NCBI RefSeq assembly: GCF_016767175.1
Contig: NZ_CP068564.1
Location: 310,001 to 374,000 of the forward strand
DNA length: 64,000 bases
Direction of reading: 5' to 3'
Source: Keratinibaculum paraultunense
Lineage (GTDB): Bacteria > Bacillota > Clostridia > Tissierellales > Tepidimicrobiaceae
Below the pieces are notes generated by a model. It made no database searches. It was given only the letters and a program-made list of their open reading frames with translations, and was not told the DNA's origin. Numbering within the stretch: position 1 is the stretch's first letter; every line of letters begins with the position of its first letter. Shown here in pieces: positions 9,124 to 17,611 of the stretch. Both the position numbers and the translations under genes were made by a program.

Positions 9124-9405
9124 ATGGCTGAGACTAAGAAGATTACTGTTAGTTTACCAAATAGTTTGATTGAAGAAGTGGATTTTATAGTTGCTATGGA
9201 GAAAAAAAATAGGAGTGAATTTATAAAAGAAGCTATGAAACTATATATTCGTGAAAAACATAAAGTTCAAGTATATAAGCAACTTAAGGATGGATATGTG
9301 GAAATGAGTAAAATTAACTCAACCCTTGCTGAAGTAGGGCTAGAACAGGATATGGCTGAGTTAAACGTTTATGAAACAAGGCTTACGGGGTGTGAAAAAG
9401 TGTGA
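9124..9405 (+). CDS. ndoAI: Ribbon-helix-helix antitoxin (NdoAI/MazE type)
   Basis: A 93-residue antitoxin that binds and blocks the downstream mRNA interferase and probably represses its own promoter. The N-terminus [19 protein letters not shown], then [13 protein letters not shown] is a typical MetJ/CopG-type RHH fold; the C-terminal part should wrap the toxin. The length equals that of the Bacillus subtilis protein. I chose ATG 9124, preceded by GGGGGTG; an upstream TTG at 9073 would add a hydrophobic stretch unlike the family. It overlaps the toxin gene by four bases. Confidence 0.9.
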   Translation: MAETKKITVSLPNSLIEEVDFIVAMEKKNRSEFIKEAMKLYIREKHKVQVYKQLKDGYVEMSKINSTLAEVGLEQDMAELNVYETRLTGCEKV

Positions 9406-9752
9406 TCGTAAAAAGAGGAGATGTTTTTTATGCTGATCTGAGTCCGGTAATTGGCTCTGAGCAAGGAGGAGTAAGACCAGTTCTTGTAATTCAAAATGAT
9501 ATAGGAAATAAATATAGTCCTACTGTTATTATTGCAGCTATTACATCACAAATAAATAAAGCAAAGTTGCCTACCCATGTTGAAATTAATGCTTCTGAAT
9601 ATGGATTACCTAAAGATTCAGTAGTATTATTAGAGCAAATTAGAACTATAGATAAAAAGAGACTTCGAGAGAAGATTGGCAGATTTAGTGATGAGATGAT
9701 GGATAAAGTTGATGAGTGTTTAAAAATAAGTTTAGGTTTAATAGATTTATAA
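9402..9752 (+). CDS. ndoA: mRNA interferase NdoA/EndoA (MazF family toxin)
   Basis: A 116-residue endoribonuclease toxin that cuts single-stranded mRNA at short sequences. Family features are [33 protein letters not shown], and [18 protein letters not shown], followed by a C-terminal helix. The GTG start overlaps the antitoxin stop (GTGA), which keeps toxin synthesis coupled to antitoxin synthesis. Intact by every visible sign. The location after alr is a conserved chromosomal one, so it is likely a core stress module, not a recent acquisition. Confidence 0.95.
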   Translation: MIVKRGDVFYADLSPVIGSEQGGVRPVLVIQNDIGNKYSPTVIIAAITSQINKAKLPTHVEINASEYGLPKDSVVLLEQIRTIDKKRLREKIGRFSDEMMDKVDECLKISLGLIDL

Positions 9753-9755
9753 AAA

Positions 9756-9786
9756 AATAAGCATATTTCACATGCTTATTTTTTTA
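9756..9786 (+). terminator. Intrinsic terminator after ndoA
   Basis: AATAAGCAT (9756-9764) and ATGCTTATT (9772-9780) form a 9-bp stem with a 7-base loop and a T-tract. Confidence 0.85.
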
Positions 9787-9847
9787 TTATATAGTATAAT
9801 TTAATGAAGGAATATTTGAATTAGTTTAATTGGAAGGTGGCTTTACT

Positions 9848-10618
9848 ATGAAAGAAGATATTAATTATGTATGTAAGGTAAGTAGTGAATTTACACAAAG
9901 AGAAATAAAAGATTTTATAGATGTATTTAATGAAGTATTTCACTTAAATTATGACACAGATTGGTTTAAATGGAAATATTTAGATGACATATATGGAGAT
10001 TCATACATAGTATTAGCTTATAAGGGTAATAAACCTATAGGGATTCGTAGTTTTTGGAGAAATGATATAGATGTATATGCTTGTTATCAACCTTGTGATA
10101 CTGGAGTACTAAAAGAATTTAGGGGTAAGGGTATATTTACTAAGATGACATTAATTGCTCTTGATAAAACTAAAGACGGATTTATATACAACTATCCTAA
10201 TGAAAATTCTAGACCAGGAAATTTAAAACTAGGATGGGAGATAAACAAATATTATTATATGAAACTGGTAATTAGTAGTAATAACTTAAAAGAAGAGACA
10301 AAATACATTGATGATGATTATTTAATGTGGAGATTTGTAAAGTGTCCGATAAATAAATATTATTATTATAAAAAAGATGGAGTATATTATTTACTTGTTA
10401 ATCGTATAGACAATATATATTATGTATTAGGTAGATTTAATCCTGAGTATAGTAAACATTTTACGAAGGTAAAATATCCAATTTTGTTTAACTATACTAC
10501 TGAAAAAACAGTTATGTATAGATTATTTAAAAATAGAGTTACAATACTATCTTTTGAAAGAGAAGGTCAGGATATTAGCAAAATTGATATTCCAATTTTT
10601 AAAGGAGATTATTTCTAG
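9848..10618 (+). CDS. GNAT-family N-acetyltransferase
   Basis: A 256-residue protein whose first 130 residues look like a GNAT acetyltransferase: an SYIVLAYKGNKPIGIRSFW strand pair and GVLKEFRGKGIFTKMT, the acetyl-CoA pyrophosphate loop (R-G-K-G). The C-terminal half is rich in tyrosine and unassigned. It opens a long same-strand cluster for surface polysaccharide, so an amino-sugar acceptor is plausible but inferred. ATG 9848 follows GGAAGGTGG; the TTG at 9830 overlaps that site. A TATAAT at about 9793 may be its promoter. Confidence 0.7.
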   Translation: MKEDINYVCKVSSEFTQREIKDFIDVFNEVFHLNYDTDWFKWKYLDDIYGDSYIVLAYKGNKPIGIRSFWRNDIDVYACYQPCDTGVLKEFRGKGIFTKMTLIALDKTKDGFIYNYPNENSRPGNLKLGWEINKYYYMKLVISSNNLKEETKYIDDDYLMWRFVKCPINKYYYYKKDGVYYLLVNRIDNIYYVLGRFNPEYSKHFTKVKYPILFNYTTEKTVMYRLFKNRVTILSFEREGQDISKIDIPIFKGDYF

Positions 10619-10678
10619 GTATTAGTAATATAAAGCAGATAATATAATAATCATGGGAATGTTTTAGGAGGTTGAAAA

Positions 10679-11161
10679 ATGTTTAGAAATAAGTTTAAAA
10701 GAGTTACTGTATTTATGGTATTAATATTTTTAATGCTAGGTTCAATTGTAGTTTTTTCTGAACCCGGTTCAGAAAAAGATCCTTTAGTATCTTTAAGTTA
10801 TTTAGAAAAGCGAATTAATCAATTAAAAGAGTATATCGATGAAAAATTATCTAATATTGATGGAAGTAATGGTTCACCCAGTGATTTTGAAGTAGTTGAA
10901 ATATTAGCAGGACAATCCATTATAGGGAAAGAGGGTACTGAGATTATATTAAGAGGTGGAACAGGTAATGGACCTGGAAAAGCAAAAATAATAGCTTTAG
11001 GAAAAGATGGATTATCAGATCTAACAGTTGGGAAAGATTTAAAAAAAGATGAAGAAGTGCCTCTTAATCACTTATTAATAGTTCCTAGAGATGATGGAAG
11101 AGGAGTTTATGCTCTAAACGACTCTGTTTTTTTAGTCAAAGGAAGATATGAGATAAGATAA
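10679..11161 (+). CDS. Secreted protein of unknown function
   Basis: 160 residues with an N-terminal signal sequence (positive FRNKFKRV, then a hydrophobic stretch to about residue 29, cut probably after VVFS). A short coiled coil (YLEKRINQLKEYIDEKL) follows, then a small glycine-rich domain: VVEILAGQSIIGKEGTEIIL, GGTGNGPGKAKII and a C-terminal VFLVKGRYEIR. No lipobox. I cannot name the family. It lies inside the surface-polymer cluster after GGAGG, so an extracellular or wall-associated role is likely. Confidence 0.78.
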   Translation: MFRNKFKRVTVFMVLIFLMLGSIVVFSEPGSEKDPLVSLSYLEKRINQLKEYIDEKLSNIDGSNGSPSDFEVVEILAGQSIIGKEGTEIILRGGTGNGPGKAKIIALGKDGLSDLTVGKDLKKDEEVPLNHLLIVPRDDGRGVYALNDSVFLVKGRYEIR

Positions 11162-11186
11162 TAAACTAAATAGAGGATGTGAGTTT

Positions 11187-12131
11187 ATGGTTAAGAATTT
11201 AGCTAAATTAATACTTAAACACCCTATAAAATTGATTAATAATATATATACTTATTATTATTATAAAAATAGTGTTGCTAATGAAAATTTAAAAATAGAT
11301 GATATGATTGGTAAAGATGAAAAAATTATGGTATTTTCTCCTCATGTGGATGATGAGACTATTGGAATTGGAGCTACATTATTAAAACATAAAAAAGAAT
11401 CTAATTCAATGGCATTAGTATATTTAACTGATGGAGGTGGAAGTACATCAGATCTTTCTAGAGAAGAATTGGTAAAAGCAAGAAGAATGGAAGGAGAAAA
11501 GATAAAGGAGATATATAAATTTAATAGTATTTATTTTTTAGATGAAATAGATGGAAAATTGGATTCTTCTAAAGAGGAGTTAATAGATAAAATAATTAAT
11601 TTATTATCTAAAGAAGAACCTACCATTATATATACTCCTTTTTTGTTAGATGGACATACAGATCATGTGGAAACTACCAGAGCTGTTATTAGGGCTTTAG
11701 AGAAATGTAATAATAGTTTTGATAGGATATACATGTATGAAGTAAATTGTCCTATAGATCCTAAAATAATAAATAGTATAAGTATTATGGATGAAAAACT
11801 GTATAATGAAAAAGGGAATATATATAATGTATTTAGTTCTCAATGGGCTATGGATTTTAGTGTATTTGAAATGTTAGACAGGAAAAAAAGATTTATAGTT
11901 AACGAAGGGTATGGAGCAGAAGTATTTGTTAGAGCTAATCTAGATACAATAGTTGAAATAGAAAAAATGTTATATAATTTAGGTTTTAAGCCAGAACAAT
12001 TTAGACAATTGAGTAGTAGATATAATTTATTGCCTAGCTTTAGGACAAATAGGGAATTAAAGAAGAATTATGTATGTGGTATAAAAAATATATTAAATGG
12101 GAAGTTTCAGCAAAATAGTAATTTATTATAG
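11187..12131 (+). CDS. PIG-L/LmbE-family deacetylase
   Basis: A zinc hydrolase of the LmbE family, which removes acetyl groups from N-acetylglucosamine in sugars or conjugates. Metal motifs are present: SPHVDDETIGIGATLL near residue 50 and LDGHTDHVETTRAVI near residue 157. The C-terminal 130 residues are variable and unassigned. The position between a GNAT acetyltransferase and a GT4 glycosyltransferase fits a role in modifying an amino sugar of the surface polymer; this is inference. The first 45 residues are basic and partly hydrophobic but do not form a clear signal peptide. Confidence 0.85.
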   Translation: MVKNLAKLILKHPIKLINNIYTYYYYKNSVANENLKIDDMIGKDEKIMVFSPHVDDETIGIGATLLKHKKESNSMALVYLTDGGGSTSDLSREELVKARRMEGEKIKEIYKFNSIYFLDEIDGKLDSSKEELIDKIINLLSKEEPTIIYTPFLLDGHTDHVETTRAVIRALEKCNNSFDRIYMYEVNCPIDPKIINSISIMDEKLYNEKGNIYNVFSSQWAMDFSVFEMLDRKKRFIVNEGYGAEVFVRANLDTIVEIEKMLYNLGFKPEQFRQLSSRYNLLPSFRTNRELKKNYVCGIKNILNGKFQQNSNLL

Positions 12132-12148
12132 GATAGAAAGGCTTATTA

Positions 12149-12157
12149 TGATATAAT
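12149..12157 (+). promoter_or_regulatory. Extended -10 promoter within the polysaccharide cluster
   Basis: TG (12149-12150), one base, then TATAAT (12152-12157), located about 55 bp before the GT4 gene; no clear -35. Confidence 0.5.
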
Positions 12158-12184
12158 ACTTGTATTATTGATTCCCATATGGAA

Positions 12185-12214
12185 GGAGGGAAGCTCTAAT
12201 TAAGAGCTATTATG
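12185..12214 (+). promoter_or_regulatory. Hairpin between ribosome binding site and start codon
   Basis: The strong site GGAGGG (12185-12190) is 21 bases from the ATG at 12212, which is too far. AGCTCT (12192-12197) and AGAGCT (12203-12208) form a perfect 6-bp hairpin with a 5-base loop in between. Folded, it would leave about four unpaired bases between site and start. Confidence 0.6.
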
Positions 12215-13336
12215 ATGAAAGTTCTTCACTTAATCAGTGGCGGAGACACAGGAGGTGCTAAAACTCATGTTATTTCATTGATAAAGGAATTAAATAAATT
12301 AATAGATGCTAAAGTAATTTGTTTTATAGAGGATATTTTTTACTATGATGCATTAGAAGCTGGTATTGATATTGAAGTATTTAAACAGAAAAAAAGAACT
12401 GATATATCTGTAGTTAAAAGATTAGAAGAGGAAATAATAAGAAAAGATTATGACATAATTCATTGTCATGGAGCAAGAGCAAATTTTATTGCTATGTTTT
12501 TAAAAAATAAAATAAAAAAGCCTATGATAACTACTATACATAGTGATTACAAGTTGGATTTTAAGGATAATTTTTATAAGAGAATAGTGTATACTACACT
12601 TAATTCTATAGCATTAAAAAAATTTGATTATTACATAGCTATATCTGATACATTCAAGGATATGATGGAATCAAGAGGATTTGAAGGTGATAAGATTTTT
12701 ACCGTATATAACGGGATAGATCTTGAAAGTGAAATTGAATATGTATCAAAAGAAGAATTTTTAAAAAGATATAATATTTCAGGAGAAGGGAAGCTTATAG
12801 TTGGAATTATTGCAAGGTTAGATGCAGTTAAAGATCATGAAACATTTATTAAAGGAGCTTACAAGGTATTACAACAGAGAAAAGATGTAATATTTTTGAT
12901 TGCTGGTACAGGAAGTGAAGAAAAAAGGCTTAAATCTTTAGTAAAGGAAATGAGAATTGAAGATTATATTCATTTTTTAGGCTATGTAAAAGATCCTTAT
13001 TCTTTTTTCAATGCTATAGATATAAATGTATTAACATCTATTAGTGAGAGTTTTCCATATGTAATTTTAGAAGGTGCTAGACTTAAAAAAACAATTATAA
13101 GCACTAATGTGGGGGGTATAAATAAGCTTATAAAAGATGGATATAATGGCTGGTTAATAGATGTAGGAGATAGTAATGCATTAGCTGAAAAAATAATCTT
13201 TTTCATGGAAAACAAAGAAATGATAAAGACCATGGGAGAAAATTTGTTTAAAAGTGTAAAAGAAAATTTTTCTTCCAAGAACATGGCTGAAGAGCACTAT
13301 AAAATATATAAACAAATATTGGAATCTAGGAGGTAA
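12212..13336 (+). CDS. Glycosyltransferase family 4
   Basis: A 374-residue GT-B fold glycosyltransferase. The N-terminal domain begins MKVLHLISGGDTGGAKTHVI, with HCHGARANFIAM near residue 90. The C-terminal GT4 domain has GIIARLDAVKDHETFIKGAY, IAGTGSEEKRLKSLV and TSISESFPYVILEGARLK, which contains the EX7E-type nucleotide-sugar site. It probably adds a hexose to a lipid-linked glycan on the inner face of the membrane; donor and acceptor are unknown. ATG 12212 and 12215 are both possible. Start access may depend on the hairpin just upstream. Confidence 0.9.
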   Translation: MMKVLHLISGGDTGGAKTHVISLIKELNKLIDAKVICFIEDIFYYDALEAGIDIEVFKQKKRTDISVVKRLEEEIIRKDYDIIHCHGARANFIAMFLKNKIKKPMITTIHSDYKLDFKDNFYKRIVYTTLNSIALKKFDYYIAISDTFKDMMESRGFEGDKIFTVYNGIDLESEIEYVSKEEFLKRYNISGEGKLIVGIIARLDAVKDHETFIKGAYKVLQQRKDVIFLIAGTGSEEKRLKSLVKEMRIEDYIHFLGYVKDPYSFFNAIDINVLTSISESFPYVILEGARLKKTIISTNVGGINKLIKDGYNGWLIDVGDSNALAEKIIFFMENKEMIKTMGENLFKSVKENFSSKNMAEEHYKIYKQILESRR

Positions 13337-13341
13337 TTTAT

Positions 13342-13827
13342 ATGAAGATTGTTGATGAAAAAGGAAAATTATTTGGCATAATAAATATAATTGACTTAAT
13401 AGTATTACTAATTTTTGTTTTATTAATTGGTGGTGGAGTTAAACGTATGAAAAAAAATCCAGCTGCTATAGCAGAAACTAAGAAAGCTATTATTACTATA
13501 GAAGTTGCAGATATTAGAACTCCTACTGTAGAAGGGATAGTTATAGGAGATCCTTTGTACCATTATGATAAAGGTGAAAAAATTGGTGAAATAGTTGATA
13601 AAAAAGTTGAACCTTATAAAGAACCAGCAGAAAATGCAGATGGAAAATGGGTATTGTCAGAAGTTCCAGGAAAGTATGTAGTACTTATGACTGTAGAGGC
13701 AGATGTGAAGGAAAATCCAGATGTAGTAATTGCTGGAGGAGAACAGATTAGAATTGGAACTCAATTTAAACTAAAAAACAAAAATGTAGCAGTATTAGGC
13801 ACTATACTAGGAGTAGAAGTACAATAA
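13342..13827 (+). CDS. DUF4330 family membrane-anchored protein
   Basis: A 161-residue protein with one N-terminal membrane helix (IINIIDLIVLLIFVLLIGGG) and a soluble domain, probably outside the cell. I recognise the DUF4330 family, whose members are often found beside polysaccharide genes. The soluble part contains TIEVADIRTPTVEGIVIGD and GGEQIRIGTQFKLKNKN, as in the family. Function unknown. It starts five bases after the GT4 stop and is followed closely by a membrane protein, so it belongs to the same operon. Confidence 0.8.
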   Translation: MKIVDEKGKLFGIINIIDLIVLLIFVLLIGGGVKRMKKNPAAIAETKKAIITIEVADIRTPTVEGIVIGDPLYHYDKGEKIGEIVDKKVEPYKEPAENADGKWVLSEVPGKYVVLMTVEADVKENPDVVIAGGEQIRIGTQFKLKNKNVAVLGTILGVEVQ

Positions 13828-13845
13828 GGAGTAGGAGTGGTTTAT

Positions 13846-14397
13846 ATGTACAATAGTGTAGTAGTTAATTTATTTATGAATATATGGGATTTTTTAGAAA
13901 GATGCTATATATACAGCAATTTAAAAAAATTTAATAATTTTATAGGCAATGGAATAAAAAAATTATCCAAAGGTTCCAATTTGATTAAGTTATTTACTTC
14001 TAGTAGAAGTTTAATAAAGGAAAGCTTTTTTTATCGTATATATAGTAATATAATTGGTGGAATAAATAATTTATTTACAGAGTTAAGAAAAAGAATAGAG
14101 AAAAATAATGATAAAAGCATAATATATAATTTTTTTAATTCCTTATTAAAAGATAATATACATTTAGTAGTAAACCTTTGCGTATTTTTTCTATCCTTTG
14201 GTATAGGGATTATAATAAACAATATTATAAGAGGATTTTATGTAGGAAGATCCTATATAATGGCTTTAATATTTATATTTGTTTCTATTGTAATATTAAG
14301 CATTAGAGATTATAAATCTATTCTAAAAGAGAGCTACTTTTGTTCTTTTATTAGAAGTATATTTACTATTGACGAGGGAGTGGATCAATGGTGGTAG
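13846..14397 (+). CDS. Membrane protein of unknown function
   Basis: 183 residues, basic and Asn-rich, with two clear C-terminal membrane helices (HLVVNLCVFFLSFGIGIII and YIMALIFIFVSIVILSI). The N-terminal 100 residues look amphipathic and cytosolic. No family recognised. It overlaps the downstream O-antigen-ligase-like gene by ten bases, so the two products may work together; in related clusters such small proteins precede the ligase. I chose ATG 13846, eight bases after TAGGAG; a GTG at 13837 is an alternative. Confidence 0.72.
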   Translation: MYNSVVVNLFMNIWDFLERCYIYSNLKKFNNFIGNGIKKLSKGSNLIKLFTSSRSLIKESFFYRIYSNIIGGINNLFTELRKRIEKNNDKSIIYNFFNSLLKDNIHLVVNLCVFFLSFGIGIIINNIIRGFYVGRSYIMALIFIFVSIVILSIRDYKSILKESYFCSFIRSIFTIDEGVDQWW

Positions 14398-15719
14398 AAC
14401 GTATAGAGAAAAAAGAATTAATTCTCCCTATAATTTTTGGTATTTTATTTTCTTTTATATATTATAAATTGCCATTAAAATATTTTATATTTTTGTTATT
14501 AGGAGCTATAGGAATAATATTAACATTTTATGATGTAAGAATAGGAACATATATTGGTGTACTTATATTACCTTTTATTCCAGATATGTTAAATCTAATA
14601 TATTTTATATTTTTAATAGGAATCTACATATGTAAGAATTTATTTAAAGAAACGAATCCATTGACAAAAGATCCTGTCGATATACCTATTATAATGTATG
14701 CAATACTTATTTTGATTTCGACTATTACATCTATAGATCCTTCTGGTAGTTTTAGAGACTTAGCCATACATTTAACTTCCATAGGATTTGTATTTGTAAT
14801 AGTTAATAATATAAAAACAAAAGAAGATTTTAATAAATTTGTGACTCTTTTGGTAATTGCTGCTACATTAGTAGCTTTGTATGGTCTATATCAGTATAAG
14901 GTTGGAGTAGAAATGGAAGATAAATGGGTAGATGTTTCAAGCAATCCAGATGTAAAGGCTAGGGTATATTCTGTATTTGGGAATCCTAATGTTTTAGCAG
15001 AATATTTGATTATGATTATCCCTATTTCTTTATCCTTATTTTGGTATTCGAAAAAAATTCATAAAAAAGGCATATTCTTGATTACTAGTTTAATATTAAC
15101 CATAGTTTTAGTTCTAACATTATCCAGAGGAGGATGGATTGGATTTGCTTTTGGTATATTCATGTTTGTTTTGTTAGTTGAGAAAAAATTATTATTGGGT
15201 ATAATTCCGATAGCTTTGTTAGGGTTATATTTTTTACCTCAAAATATTATAAATAGGATTTTAACTATTGGCAGTTTAAAGGATTCGTCTAATGCATACA
15301 GAATTAGATTATGGAAGATTACATTGGAAATTATAAGAGATAATTGGCTTATAGGTGTGGGGTTTGGATATATTCCTTTTAAGGCTACTTTTGAGACTTA
15401 TATAAGAACTATGCCTGCTTATCATTCTCATAATACTTATCTACAGACTATGGCTGAAATGGGTGTATTAGGGTTAATAGTTTTTATAATATTTATATTC
15501 GTATTATATAAATATGCAATTAAAAGATTGATGAAAACTGAGGATAAATATATAAAAACTATGGCAGGAGGAGTTCTTGCAGGTTTATCAGCATTATTGG
15601 CTCATGGAGCTGTTGAAAGTGTCTTATATCTTCCTAAAATTATAATTACTTTCTGGACACTAGTTGCTCTTATATTAGCTCTTATGCGGATTTCCAATGA
15701 ATCCAAGGAGATTAGTTAA
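14388..15719 (+). CDS. O-antigen ligase-like membrane protein (Wzy/WaaL family)
   Basis: A polytopic protein of 443 residues with at least ten hydrophobic helices. The O-antigen ligase/polymerase signature is visible: a large outer loop near residues 310-350 with TLEIIRDNWLIGVGFG and MPAYHSHNTYLQTMAEMGVLG, which hold the conserved Arg/His region. It should polymerise or transfer an undecaprenyl-linked glycan outside the membrane. In a Gram-positive cell the target would be a wall or secondary polymer, not LPS. The distinction between polymerase and ligase cannot be made from sequence. Confidence 0.88.
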   Translation: MVVERIEKKELILPIIFGILFSFIYYKLPLKYFIFLLLGAIGIILTFYDVRIGTYIGVLILPFIPDMLNLIYFIFLIGIYICKNLFKETNPLTKDPVDIPIIMYAILILISTITSIDPSGSFRDLAIHLTSIGFVFVIVNNIKTKEDFNKFVTLLVIAATLVALYGLYQYKVGVEMEDKWVDVSSNPDVKARVYSVFGNPNVLAEYLIMIIPISLSLFWYSKKIHKKGIFLITSLILTIVLVLTLSRGGWIGFAFGIFMFVLLVEKKLLLGIIPIALLGLYFLPQNIINRILTIGSLKDSSNAYRIRLWKITLEIIRDNWLIGVGFGYIPFKATFETYIRTMPAYHSHNTYLQTMAEMGVLGLIVFIIFIFVLYKYAIKRLMKTEDKYIKTMAGGVLAGLSALLAHGAVESVLYLPKIIITFWTLVALILALMRISNESKEIS

Positions 15720-15735
15720 AAAAGGAGAATAAATT

Positions 15736-16839
15736 ATGGTTGTGAATAAGAAAATACTAGTTTCTGGTTATTATGGATTTGATAATAGTGGAGATGATGC
15801 TATTTTAAAGGCCATAGTTAAAGATATAAAAGAGCTTGAAAAAAATGTAAATATAATTGCATTATCAAACAATCCCTCTTGTACACGGGAAATATATAAT
15901 ATAGATGCTGTCAATAGGTTTAGTGTTAAAAGTGTAATCAAATCTATTAAAGATTGTGATTTATTTATAAGTGGTGGTGGAAGTCTACTACAGGATGTTA
16001 CCAGTACACGTTCTCTGCTTTATTATGTAACCCTTATGAAAGTAGCTAAACTATTTAATAAACCTGTCATGGTATATGCTAATGGTATAGGACCAATTAA
16101 TAAAAAGATAAATAGAATTTTAACTAGAAACATTTTAAACAAAGTGAATTTAATTACATTAAGAGATCAGGATTCAAAAATATTTTTAAAGGAATTAGGA
16201 GTTAAAAATGAAAACATATATGTAACTGCAGATCCAGTATTTAGTTTAGAGCCTACAGATAGAGCTACAGTACTTGATATTCTAGAAGAGGAAAATATAC
16301 CAATTGATAAGCCATTGATAGGAATTTCAATTAGAGAATGGAAAAATACCTGTGATTTAGTAGAAAATATTGTTAAAGCTATAGATTATATTGGACATAA
16401 ATATAATGTAAATGTAGTATTAATACCTATGCACTATCCAGAAGATTTATCTATTAGTTATGATGTATTAAATAAAGTATCAAATAGTTGTTATATATTA
16501 TCTAATAAGCATAGTGCAGAGGATATTATGGGCATTATAAGAGAACTGGAGATTATAATAGCCATGAGACTTCATTCATTAATATATGCAGCTAGTCAAT
16601 GTGTTCCAATGGTAGGTCTTATATATGATCCTAAAATTGAAAGTTTTTTAAAGTCTATAAATATGAACTATATGTGTAAAGTAGAAGATATGAAATATGA
16701 TGAATTAATTGAAAACATTGAATATGTATGGAATAATAGAGAAGAATTAAGAAACAAACTCAATAGAATAGATAAATATATGAAAGAAAAAGCAGTTAAA
16801 AATGCTCATATGGCCTTAGAACTTTTAAAAAGCAGGTGA
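15736..16839 (+). CDS. csaB: Polysaccharide pyruvyl transferase CsaB
   Basis: A 367-residue cytosolic enzyme predicted to put pyruvate ketals on a wall polysaccharide, using phosphoenolpyruvate. Family motifs are SGYYGFDNSGDDAILKAI at the start, LFISGGGSLLQDVTSTRSL near residue 80, and RLHSLIYAASQCVPMVGLIY near residue 277. In Bacillus anthracis and Paenibacillus, pyruvylation by CsaB creates the anchor for SLH-domain S-layer proteins; I infer the same use here. It lies in an operon with O-antigen-ligase-like and TagA genes. Confidence 0.93.
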   Translation: MVVNKKILVSGYYGFDNSGDDAILKAIVKDIKELEKNVNIIALSNNPSCTREIYNIDAVNRFSVKSVIKSIKDCDLFISGGGSLLQDVTSTRSLLYYVTLMKVAKLFNKPVMVYANGIGPINKKINRILTRNILNKVNLITLRDQDSKIFLKELGVKNENIYVTADPVFSLEPTDRATVLDILEEENIPIDKPLIGISIREWKNTCDLVENIVKAIDYIGHKYNVNVVLIPMHYPEDLSISYDVLNKVSNSCYILSNKHSAEDIMGIIRELEIIIAMRLHSLIYAASQCVPMVGLIYDPKIESFLKSINMNYMCKVEDMKYDELIENIEYVWNNREELRNKLNRIDKYMKEKAVKNAHMALELLKSR

Positions 16840-16843
16840 TAAT

Positions 16844-17599
16844 TTGGAGAGTATAAAAATATTTGGAGTTAGAGTGGATAATGTAAGTTTAGATGAAGCT
16901 ACTAATAAAATAGAAGCTTTTTTAAAAGATGAAGGTTTAAAGACTATATATACCCCAAATACTGAAATAGTAATGGCATGTAAAGAAAATAAAAAATTGA
17001 GAAATATTGTAAATTCTGGAGATTTAATAGTTCCAGATGGTATAGGGCTTATATATGCTTCCAATATAAAGAAAAAGCCATTAAAGGAAAGGGTTACTGG
17101 ATTTGATTTGTCAATGAAAATTCTTGAAATAGCTAATAGAGGAGGCTATAGCTTATATTTATTAGGAGGGAAAGAAGGAGTAGCTAAAAAGGCTAGTGAA
17201 AAAATCAAAGAAAAATATCCTAATATAAAAGTGGTAGGCTATCATAATGGTTATTTTAAAGGAAGCCATTTAGGTGAAAAGGATCATCCAGAGGAAATTG
17301 CTATTATAGATGAAATTTGTGGAAAAAAACCAGATATAATATTTGTTGGATTAGGTTTTCCTAAACAGGAGATTTGGATATATGAAAATAAAGGGAGACT
17401 TCCATCTAAAATTATAATAGGTAATGGAGGCACTATGGATGTGCTTTCAGGGAATACTAAGAGAGCACCAGAAATTTTTCAAAAATTAGGTTTGGAATGG
17501 TTTTATAGATTAATCAAAGAACCTTCTCGTATAAAAAGACAATTAGTATTACCTAAATTTATGATTCATGTGTTGTTCTCTAAAGATGTTATTGAATAA
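16844..17599 (+). CDS. WecG/TagA/CpsF family glycosyltransferase
   Basis: A 251-residue GT26 enzyme; TagA adds N-acetylmannosamine to lipid-linked GlcNAc, the committed step for wall teichoic acid or secondary polymers. Family features are TIYTPNTEIVMACKENKKL, VPDGIGLIYASNIKKKPLKE, RVTGFDLSMKIL, YSLYLLGGKEGVAKKA and FVGLGFPKQEIWIYEN, with GNGGTMDVLSGNTKRAPEIF toward the C-terminus. The TTG start follows AGGTG. It starts four bases after csaB. The acceptor and sugar in this organism are not known. Confidence 0.92.
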   Translation: MESIKIFGVRVDNVSLDEATNKIEAFLKDEGLKTIYTPNTEIVMACKENKKLRNIVNSGDLIVPDGIGLIYASNIKKKPLKERVTGFDLSMKILEIANRGGYSLYLLGGKEGVAKKASEKIKEKYPNIKVVGYHNGYFKGSHLGEKDHPEEIAIIDEICGKKPDIIFVGLGFPKQEIWIYENKGRLPSKIIIGNGGTMDVLSGNTKRAPEIFQKLGLEWFYRLIKEPSRIKRQLVLPKFMIHVLFSKDVIE

Positions 17600-17611
17600 T
17601 GGGGGGGTTAA

